A stretch of DNA of 64,000 nt, from the NCBI RefSeq assembly GCF_025717555.1, contig NZ_JAJIRP010000005.1:186001-250000 (forward strand). The letters are read 5' to 3'. The translations under genes and the position numbers were made by a program. The notes beneath the pieces were generated by a model. That model had not been told where the DNA came from, ran no database searches, and saw only the letters and a program-made list of their open reading frames with translations. Numbering within the stretch: position 1 is the first letter of the stretch; every line of letters begins with the position of its first letter. Origin of the DNA: Paucibacter sp. B2R-40 (lineage in GTDB: Bacteria > Pseudomonadota > Gammaproteobacteria > Burkholderiales > Burkholderiaceae_C). Positions 57,765 to 64,000 of the stretch are shown here, piece after piece.

Positions 57765-58588
57765 AACCCACTGCCCTGATTGCCGAAGACGAATCCCTGT
57801 TGGCCGAAAGCCTGCGTCAGGAACTAGCGCGCCTGTGGCCGGAGTTGCAAATCGTCGCGATGGCCCCGCATGGCCAGGCGGCATTGGACGCCGCACTGCG
57901 CCTCTTGCCCGACATCTGCTTCCTCGACATCCGCATGCCGGGCTTGAGCGGCTTGGAGGCGGCGCAGGCGATGGCCGAGGACTGGCCGCAAGAGCAGCCA
58001 TTTCCCCTGCTCGTTTTCGTCACAGCCTATGACCAATATGCTCTGCAGGCCTTCGAGCGCGCCGCCGTCGACTATGTGCTCAAACCGGTGCAGCCCGAGC
58101 GCCTAGCGCTGACCTGCCAGCGTCTGCAGGCGACCCTGGCCCTGCGGCCGGCCCACAACGCGGAGCAGCCGGCACAGCAAGCTGATGACAAGATCAATCA
58201 AGCCGTCGAGCAATTGCGCCTGCTGCTCGGCGCCACAGCACCAGCTGCTGCAGCGCCGCAGCCGCCCTTGCGCTTGCTGCAAATAGCGCAAGGCAGCGTC
58301 ATCAAAATGCTCCCGGTCGAAGAGGTGCTGTACTTCGAAGCGGCGGACAAATATGTGCGCGTCTTGACCGCCGAGAAAGAGCATTTGGTGCGCATATCTC
58401 TGCGCGAGCTATTGCCCCAACTCGACACCACTCGTTTCTGGCAAGTCCACCGCAGCGTGGTCGTTCGCAGCGACGCGATTGACCGGGCCGTGCGCGACGA
58501 AGCCGGCAAGCTAAGCCTGCACCTGCATGGCAGCAAAGACCGCTTGAGCGTCAGCCGCATGTACACACATTTGTTCAAAGGCATGTAG
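57761..58588 (+). CDS. LytTR-family response regulator
   Basis: A 275-residue regulator: a receiver domain with LIAEDESLLAESLRQEL, phosphoacceptor Asp56 (DICFLDIRMPGLSG), LVFVTAYDQYALQAFERAAV and DYVLKPVQPERL. A linker is followed by a C-terminal LytTR DNA-binding domain (about 165-275: VIKMLPVEEVLYFEAADKYV, LLPQLDTTRFWQVHRSVVVR, LSVSRMYTHLFKGM). It is the cognate partner of the upstream LytS-like kinase, comparable to AlgR/YehT-type systems. The regulon is not evident from the window. Confidence 0.94.
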   Translation: MKPTALIAEDESLLAESLRQELARLWPELQIVAMAPHGQAALDAALRLLPDICFLDIRMPGLSGLEAAQAMAEDWPQEQPFPLLVFVTAYDQYALQAFERAAVDYVLKPVQPERLALTCQRLQATLALRPAHNAEQPAQQADDKINQAVEQLRLLLGATAPAAAAPQPPLRLLQIAQGSVIKMLPVEEVLYFEAADKYVRVLTAEKEHLVRISLRELLPQLDTTRFWQVHRSVVVRSDAIDRAVRDEAGKLSLHLHGSKDRLSVSRMYTHLFKGM

Positions 58589-58676
58589 CCCTGGACGGGG
58601 CTTGACGCTTAGACCGATAAAATCGGTGCAAACCTGCCACTTTGACGGCGCAGCCCCGCTGCCCTGCCCCTACCCG

Positions 58677-60464
58677 ATGTCTCATCCGTCCGACGACAAC
58701 AAGCCCGCCCTCAGCAACAACTTCCTGCGCAGCATCATCGAGCGGGACTTGGCACAGACTGGGCAGCCTGAGCGCCACTTCGCCGGCACGCCCGGCGACG
58801 CCGCCCACCACGCGGCCGGCCCGCTGGATGCGGCCAAGATCCGCACCCGTTTCCCGCCCGAGCCGAACGGCTATCTGCACATCGGCCACGCCAAGAGCAT
58901 CTGCCTGAATTTCGGCATGGCGCGGGACTATGGCGGCATCTGCCATCTGCGCTTTGATGACACCAACCCGGAAAAAGAAGAGCAGGAATATGTCGACGCG
59001 ATCCAGGAGATGGTCGCCTGGTTGGGCTGGGACTGGAACGCCGGTGGCACCTCGCACCTGTTCTTCGCGAGCAATTACTTCGACTTCATGTACCGCGCGG
59101 CGGAATATCTGATCACGGCCGGCCTGGCCTATGTCGATGAGCAAACGCCCGAAGAAATGCGCGCCAACCGCGGCGACTTCGGCCGCCCCGGCGTCAACAG
59201 CCCGTTCCGCGCTCGTAGCCCGGCCGACAACCTCGCCCGCTTCCAGGAAATGCGCGACGGCAAGCATGCGGACGGCGCCATGGTTTTGCGCGCCAAGATC
59301 GATATGGCCGCGCCCAACATCAATCTGCGCGACCCGGCGCTCTACCGCATCCGCCGTGCCACCCATCACAACACGGGCGATACCTGGTGCATCTACCCGA
59401 TGTACACCTTCGCGCATCCGATCGAGGACGCGCTGGAGCGCATCACGCACAGCCTGTGCACGCTGGAGTTCGAGGACCAGCGGCCGTTCTACGACTGGTT
59501 GCTTGGCCATTTGGCCGAAGGCGGCTTGTTGGCCCATCCGCTGCCGCATCAGTACGAGTTTGGCCGCCTCAACCTGACCTATGTCGTCACCTCCAAGCGC
59601 AAGCTGCGTCAATTGGTGGACGAAGGCCATGTGGACGGCTGGGACGACCCGCGCCTGCCGACCCTGGTGGGCATGCGCCGGCGCGGCTACACACCAGCGA
59701 GTATTCGCAATATGGTCGAAGCCACCGGCGTGACCAAGAGCAATGCCTGGCTCGATTACTCGGTGATGGACGGTTGCCTGCGCGCCGATCTGGAAGGCAA
59801 GGCCGCGCGCGCCTGCGCGGTGCTGGATCCGCTTAAATTGAAGTTGACGAACTGGGCCGAACTGTTCGGCAGCAGCGACCATGTGGAGCGCAGCAGCGCA
59901 CCGGCACACCCGCAGCTCCCAGAGCTAGGTCAGCGTGAATTCGGTCTTGGCCATGAGGTCTGGATCGAACGCGATGACTTCATGGAAGTGCCGGTCAAGG
60001 GCTATCACCGGCTCTTCCCCGGCAACAAAACGCGGCTGAAATATGGCTATGTGATCGAGTGCACGGGCTGCGAGAAAGACGCAGCCGGCAATATCACCGC
60101 CGTGCTCGCCACTGTCGTGCCCGACACCAAGAGCGGCACACCAGGCGCCGATGCGGTCAAGGTCAAGAGTGCGATCACCTGGGTCAGCGTGCATGAGGCG
60201 GTAGCAGCGGAAGTGCGCTTGTATGACCGCCTGTTCACTGTCGAGCAACCGGACGCCGGCGACGCCGATTTCCTCAGTTTCATCAACCCGCAAAGCCGCC
60301 GCGTAGTGGCCGGCTACCTGGAGCCTTCACTGGCCCAGGTGGTGGCCGGGACTCACTTCCAGTTCGAGCGGCATGGCTATTTCGTCGCCGATCGCATCGA
60401 TCATCAATCAGGCAAACCGGTCTTCAACAAGATCACCGGGCTGAAGGACGGCTGGTCGAAGTAG
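58677..60464 (+). CDS. glnS: Glutamine-tRNA ligase
   Basis: A 595-residue class I synthetase charging tRNA-Gln. The ATG at 58677 starts MSHPSDDNKPALSNNFLRSI. Signature elements are TRFPPEPNGYLHIGHAKSIC (HIGH), LRFDDTNPEKEEQEYVDAIQ, WDWNAGGTSHLFFASNYFDF, YVDEQTPEEMRANRGDFGRP, YPMYTFAHPIEDALERITHS and the KMSKS equivalent VTSKRKLRQLV, then GWDDPRLPTLVGMRRRGYTP. The C-terminal beta-barrel anticodon domains are complete. Having GlnRS fits a gamma/betaproteobacterium. Confidence 0.97.
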   Translation: MSHPSDDNKPALSNNFLRSIIERDLAQTGQPERHFAGTPGDAAHHAAGPLDAAKIRTRFPPEPNGYLHIGHAKSICLNFGMARDYGGICHLRFDDTNPEKEEQEYVDAIQEMVAWLGWDWNAGGTSHLFFASNYFDFMYRAAEYLITAGLAYVDEQTPEEMRANRGDFGRPGVNSPFRARSPADNLARFQEMRDGKHADGAMVLRAKIDMAAPNINLRDPALYRIRRATHHNTGDTWCIYPMYTFAHPIEDALERITHSLCTLEFEDQRPFYDWLLGHLAEGGLLAHPLPHQYEFGRLNLTYVVTSKRKLRQLVDEGHVDGWDDPRLPTLVGMRRRGYTPASIRNMVEATGVTKSNAWLDYSVMDGCLRADLEGKAARACAVLDPLKLKLTNWAELFGSSDHVERSSAPAHPQLPELGQREFGLGHEVWIERDDFMEVPVKGYHRLFPGNKTRLKYGYVIECTGCEKDAAGNITAVLATVVPDTKSGTPGADAVKVKSAITWVSVHEAVAAEVRLYDRLFTVEQPDAGDADFLSFINPQSRRVVAGYLEPSLAQVVAGTHFQFERHGYFVADRIDHQSGKPVFNKITGLKDGWSK

Positions 60465-60474
60465 ATCGGCTGAT

Positions 60475-60723
60475 TCAATCCTCGCGAACCTGAATCACCG
60501 GGTTCGCGTACTCATGACCGACCACGGCACGGGCGAACAGATAGTTCTCCAGCGCCCTGGCGCTCAGCACATCCAACATCACATCGCCATGCGCGTCGCA
60601 GGGGAAGGCCAAGGCCTTGCCGGAATGAAAGAGTGACTGGAAACGCAATTCAAACTGGTCGTTAGATTGCGGAGCTTGAGCGATTTTTTGCTTGATGCTG
60701 CTTTGCATGAATTGGGTGTCCAT
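60475..60723 (-). CDS. Small conserved hypothetical protein
   Basis: An 82-residue protein from the ATG at 60723 (MDTQFMQSSIKQKIAQAPQS). The middle and end, LAFPCDAHGDVMLDVLSARA followed by LENYLFARAVVGHEYANPVI, have the look of a small family common in Burkholderiales, with no known function. No membrane segment or signal peptide. The in-frame extension to 60834 has no support. It is convergent with glnS (10 nt between stops). Confidence 0.65.
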   Translation of the reverse strand: MDTQFMQSSIKQKIAQAPQSNDQFELRFQSLFHSGKALAFPCDAHGDVMLDVLSARALENYLFARAVVGHEYANPVIQVRED

Positions 60724-60899
60724 CTTGTGTACTCCGGAGCTGTCACCATGATCTCGGTCTGCATGTTTGAAGACTAGACCCCATCTGAGGGGGTGACCAT
60801 GTGCATACGTCTCGAAATAACGTCGGATGAACACTTGCGGTGGACTAGGACTTTCGCTGACAAAAAAATGTCACACAAGCGGGCAGCAAAAAAAGTCTA

Positions 60900-62336
60900 T
60901 CAGTCGGCCAGATCGGCCAAATCAGCCATGCGGCGCACCTTGGCCTTGCGCCCCTTGATCTTGCCCTCGGACAGGCGCTTGACGGCCTCGCGGGCAATGC
61001 TGCGCTCCACCGCCACATAGCTGTGGAATTCGGTGATATTGATCTTGCCGACCTGCTCGAATTTGAACCCGGCCTCACCGGTCAGCGCACCCAAGATGTC
61101 ACCAGGCCGGATTTTCTCCTTGCGCCCGCCCAGAATCTGCAGCGTGTCCATCGGCGGCTGCATGACATTGCCGGGAGCGGGGATCAAGGTATCCAGCTTT
61201 TGCCAGACGAAGGCATAACCCTGCATCTGTTCGATGCGGCCGATGCGGCCCATCTCGTCCAGGCTGGCCAGGCTCAGCGCCAGACCATCGGCGCCGGCGC
61301 GGCCGGTGCGGCCGATGCGGTGGGTGTGCACCTCCATATCGGGCGTTACTTCGACGTTGATCACACATTCCAGCTGGGCAATGTCAAGGCCGCGTGCGGC
61401 CACATCGGTCGCCACCAAGACTGAGCAGCTGCGGTTGGCAAACTGAATCAAGACCTGATCGCGGTCACGCTGCTCCAAGTCGCCGTGCAAGGCCATCGCG
61501 ACGAAACCCTGACCTACCAACACATCGACCAGATCCCGGCATTGCGCCTTGGTATTGCAAAACGCGATCGTACTGGCCGGGCGGAAGTGATTCAGCAGCA
61601 ACGACACCGCATGCAGGCGCTCGTCTTCCCTAACTTCAAATGCCAGCTGACGAATACTGGTCGGCGCCTGTAGCGCAGACGCATTGAGCTTGACCTCCTT
61701 GGGGTCACGCATGAACTGCGCGCTCAATTTGGCGATGCCTTCCGGGTAGGTGGCCGAGAACAGCAGGGTCTGGCGCTTCTTCGGTGCTTGTTTGGCGACC
61801 GTGACGATGTCGTCAAAAAAGCCCATGTCCAGCATGCGGTCGGCTTCGTCCAGCACCAGCGTGTTCAGCGCGCTCAAGTTGAGGCTGCCGCGCTCCAGAT
61901 GGTCCATCACCCGGCCCGGCGTGCCCACCGCAATGTGGCAACCAAAGCCTAAGCTGTCCATCTGCGGCTTCATCGGCGAGCCGCCGCAAAGCGTCAGGAT
62001 CTTGATATTGTCGGCGGCACGCGCCAGACGGCGGATCTCCTGCGTCACCTGATCGGCCAACTCGCGGGTTGGGCACAGCACCAAGGCCTGCACGTCAAAA
62101 CGCGCCGCGTCGAGCTTGTGCAGCAGCGCCAGGGCGAAGGCGGCGGTCTTGCCGCTGCCGGTTTGGGCCTGCGCGATCAGGTCCTGCCCCGCCAGCGCGA
62201 GCGGCAGGCTGGCGGCCTGGATCGGCGTCATTTCGGTGTAGCCAAGCTGGGCCAGATTGGCCTGCATGGCGGCGCTCAAGGGAAGTTGAGCGAAGGATAG
62301 CTTATCGTTCGAGGATACGTTCAGAGGTGCGTTCAT
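60900..62336 (-). CDS. dbpA: ATP-dependent RNA helicase DbpA
   Basis: A 478-residue DEAD-box helicase starting at the ATG at 62336 (MNAPLNVSSNDKLSFAQLPL). Motifs in order: Q motif (LGYTEMTPIQAASLPLALAG), I (AQTGSGKT), Ia (PTRELADQV), Ib (GTPGRVMDHL), II (VLDEADRMLDMG), III (LFSATY), IV (STIAFCNTK), V (LVATDVAARGLDI) and VI (HRIGRTGRAG). The C-terminal ~75 residues form a DbpA RNA-recognition domain (KIRPGDILGALTGEAGFKFE, VGKINITEFHSYVAV), which targets 23S rRNA hairpin 92 in 50S assembly. The frame upstream to 62582 overlaps the next gene and is not used. Confidence 0.95.
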   Translation of the reverse strand: MNAPLNVSSNDKLSFAQLPLSAAMQANLAQLGYTEMTPIQAASLPLALAGQDLIAQAQTGSGKTAAFALALLHKLDAARFDVQALVLCPTRELADQVTQEIRRLARAADNIKILTLCGGSPMKPQMDSLGFGCHIAVGTPGRVMDHLERGSLNLSALNTLVLDEADRMLDMGFFDDIVTVAKQAPKKRQTLLFSATYPEGIAKLSAQFMRDPKEVKLNASALQAPTSIRQLAFEVREDERLHAVSLLLNHFRPASTIAFCNTKAQCRDLVDVLVGQGFVAMALHGDLEQRDRDQVLIQFANRSCSVLVATDVAARGLDIAQLECVINVEVTPDMEVHTHRIGRTGRAGADGLALSLASLDEMGRIGRIEQMQGYAFVWQKLDTLIPAPGNVMQPPMDTLQILGGRKEKIRPGDILGALTGEAGFKFEQVGKINITEFHSYVAVERSIAREAVKRLSEGKIKGRKAKVRRMADLADLAD

Positions 62337-62361
62337 CGCCCGATTATCCCTGCTCCCCCAT

Positions 62362-64000
62362 TCAATGCGGGAAATCCCGGTATTGCGATGCTTGAGGGGC
62401 AACGCAGGGCAGATCCAAAGTGAATTTGCAGCCCGCACCGGGCGCACTTTCAACCGAAACACGCCCGCCCAGTGACTTGGTGACCAGACTGAACACCGTA
62501 TGCAGGCCCAGACCATTGCCGCCTGAACCCAAACGCGTGGTGAAGAATGGGTCGAATATGCGCGGCAGGCTTTTAGGGTCAATGCCCTGGCCGTTGTCGG
62601 CGACCACCAATTGCACCCGTTGACCGGCGTCGTACAAAGTGGCGCTGATCACCGTGCAGCCCGCTTTTTCAAGCTGATGGGCATGCACCAAGGTATTGCC
62701 GACGAGTTGGACCAAAACCCGCTCCAAGTCACCGGGCCAGCTGTCCATCACGATGCCCGCCGGGATTTCGGCAACGAGTTGGTGAGGCGTGACGCGGAAC
62801 TGAGGCTGCAAGGTTTCCACCAACTCCTCCACCGTCGAGCGCAGCTCGAACTGCCGGCGCTGGCCGCTGGTTTGATCCCCCGCGATTTGTTTGAAACGGG
62901 ACACCAATTCTGCCGCACGGTGCAGATTGCGCATCAACAAGGCACTGCTTTCCCTGGCCATTTCAAGATAGCTCGTCATGCTGGAGCGGCGCACCGTGCC
63001 CGCCTCGACTTCCATAGCCAGCGAGCCTGCACCGTCCTGCAGCGTCGACGCCACCACCAAGCTGTTGCCAATGGGCGTGTTCAGCTCATGCGCAACGCCG
63101 GCAACCAAGGCGCCCAGTGAGCCCAGCCGCTCATTGCGGACCAACTCGTCCTTGGTCTTCTGCAGGGTATCGAGCGTCTCGCTGAGTTGCTGATTGGCGT
63201 CGGAAAGCGCGGCCGTGCGCCGCGCCACCCGCAGCTCCAAGTCCTGGTTGAGCGAGGCCATCGCGCGCTGCGCCTGTACCCGGGTTGATATGTCAATCAA
63301 GCTGAACTGGACCAAAGTTGCGGTCTCGGAATCAAAGCGATCCAGATGCACTTCCGCGTCCCAAGGCGGCTGCCCCGCGCGCAAGAACTGCATCTCGAAC
63401 ACGCTGAGCTCGCCCGCCAGCGCTGCCGCTATGCGCTGCTCCAGCAAGCTTGCCGAAAGCTCGCCATCGGCCTGCTGCAAGGGCGCGACCTCGGCCGGCG
63501 TCAAGCCCAAGAGCTGCTGAGCTTGTGAAAAGCCAAAAACCTCAACCGCCACCCTGTTGCAATCAACAAAGCGCATGGTTTGCGGATCCAACACACCTTG
63601 CGGCAAACAGGACTCGCGAAACAAGAGCTTGTTATAGGCATTGCTGGAGCGCAGCAAGCGTTCGGCACGCCGGCGCCGGCTGTCGCGTTCAACCAGCGCC
63701 AGCAAATCGGCCAATTCGCCGGCCACCGCAATCTCGTCGCTGCTCCAATGCCGCCTTGCCCCGCGCTGCTCCAGGCAGACAAAGCTCAGTTGAGCGGACT
63801 GGCTGGAACCGGCCGCCACCCATAAAAATGAATGTGTGCCCTGTGCGCTCAGATCCGCGACCTGGCTGCGACTGAGCCGTGTTTCATGGGCCACATCGTT
63901 CACCTGCACATAGCGCTCGCCACCTAAGCGCCAGGCAGCCAAACCGGCCGCAGCCGCGGCCGAGCAACTGCCCGCCGGCGCCAGCAGCGCGCCGTCACAA
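62362..64000 (-). CDS. Hybrid-type GAF/PAS sensor histidine kinase (5' end cut by window edge)
   Basis: The open frame runs without a stop from 62362 to the window edge, so the true start lies beyond 64000; at least 546 residues are visible. It has a GAF-like N-terminal part (LAAWRLGGERYVQVNDVAHE, SAQLSFVCLEQRGARRHWSS), a PAS domain (FRESCLPQGVLDPQTMRFVD, AVEVFGFSQAQQLLGLTPAE), a coiled coil (RRTAALSDANQQLSETLDTL), a dimerisation H box GALVAGVAHELNTPIGNSLV and a HATPase with LVQLVGNTLVHAHQ (N box), LVVADNGQGIDPKSLPRIFD (G1) and LGSGGNGLGLHTVFS (G2). No transmembrane helix is visible in the part present. No response regulator is adjacent within the window. Confidence 0.88.
   Translation of the reverse strand, partial: CDGALLAPAGSCSAAAAAGLAAWRLGGERYVQVNDVAHETRLSRSQVADLSAQGTHSFLWVAAGSSQSAQLSFVCLEQRGARRHWSSDEIAVAGELADLLALVERDSRRRRAERLLRSSNAYNKLLFRESCLPQGVLDPQTMRFVDCNRVAVEVFGFSQAQQLLGLTPAEVAPLQQADGELSASLLEQRIAAALAGELSVFEMQFLRAGQPPWDAEVHLDRFDSETATLVQFSLIDISTRVQAQRAMASLNQDLELRVARRTAALSDANQQLSETLDTLQKTKDELVRNERLGSLGALVAGVAHELNTPIGNSLVVASTLQDGAGSLAMEVEAGTVRRSSMTSYLEMARESSALLMRNLHRAAELVSRFKQIAGDQTSGQRRQFELRSTVEELVETLQPQFRVTPHQLVAEIPAGIVMDSWPGDLERVLVQLVGNTLVHAHQLEKAGCTVISATLYDAGQRVQLVVADNGQGIDPKSLPRIFDPFFTTRLGSGGNGLGLHTVFSLVTKSLGGRVSVESAPGAGCKFTLDLPCVAPQASQYRDFPH

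Noticed and set aside
62337-62582. N-terminal extension of dbpA
   Set aside because: It overlaps the histidine kinase gene and reads as a shadow; the helicase begins naturally at 62336.

Overview
The window is chromosomal DNA from a GC-rich betaproteobacterium, most likely of order Burkholderiales and probably the Roseateles/Rubrivivax/Leptothrix (Sphaerotilaceae-like) group. This is inferred from gene content and order: dnaX-ybaB; purD-hemF-nadD-rsfS-rlmH-maf-rng-tolB-pal-cpoB; an EpsA-type LuxR regulator together with PEP-CTERM proteins; and a glutaminyl-tRNA synthetase. No rRNA, insertion sequence, phage gene or CRISPR array was seen. Most genes lie on the minus strand.

Region 1 (1-5.7 kb) holds ybaB and dnaX (minus), a divergent PurM-like gene (plus), the 4.5S SRP RNA with its terminator, and a two-gene unit for a SAM methyltransferase and a GT60-like (Skp1-type) GlcNAc transferase.

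Region 2 (5.7-29.2 kb) is the main accessory block, with every gene on the minus strand. In transcription order it encodes a PEP-CTERM protein, a PstS-like periplasmic protein, a second related PEP-CTERM protein, a TpsB outer-membrane transporter, a 3998-residue filamentous-haemagglutinin-like TpsA with a Pro/Thr-rich stalk, an ExbB with a periplasmic DUF2341/LamG-like extension, two ExbD proteins, a TonB-like protein, a porin and a periplasmic coiled-coil protein. This looks like one surface system combining two-partner secretion with its own proton-driven Ton motor. I know of no functional description of it. It is my best candidate for an undescribed system.

Region 3 (29.2-41.9 kb) holds the LuxR-type regulator EpsA, a reduced type II secretion / type IV pilus-like operon (F-E-M-N-O-P-D plus three pseudopilins), and a divergent subtilisin-like protease with a GlyGly-CTERM-like tail, a plausible cargo. 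An 18-bp dyad, ATGAGCCGTTCGGCTCAT, occurs twice exactly, once degenerate and once as a half site. The copies lie upstream of tpsB, epsA, the protease gene and gspF, which suggests a shared regulon across regions 2 and 3.

Region 4 (42-54.4 kb) is core genome: a Sel1-like protein, two tRNA-Lys genes (CTT and TTT) just downstream of tcdA, the tolB-pal-cpoB unit without tolQRA, rng, maf, rlmH, rsfS with a histone-H1-like tail, nadD, hemF, purD and yebC.

Region 5 (54.4-64 kb) holds a HerA-like ATPase, a small membrane protein, a LytS/LytTR-type two-component pair, glnS, a small conserved hypothetical gene, dbpA, and a GAF/PAS histidine kinase cut by the right edge of the window.
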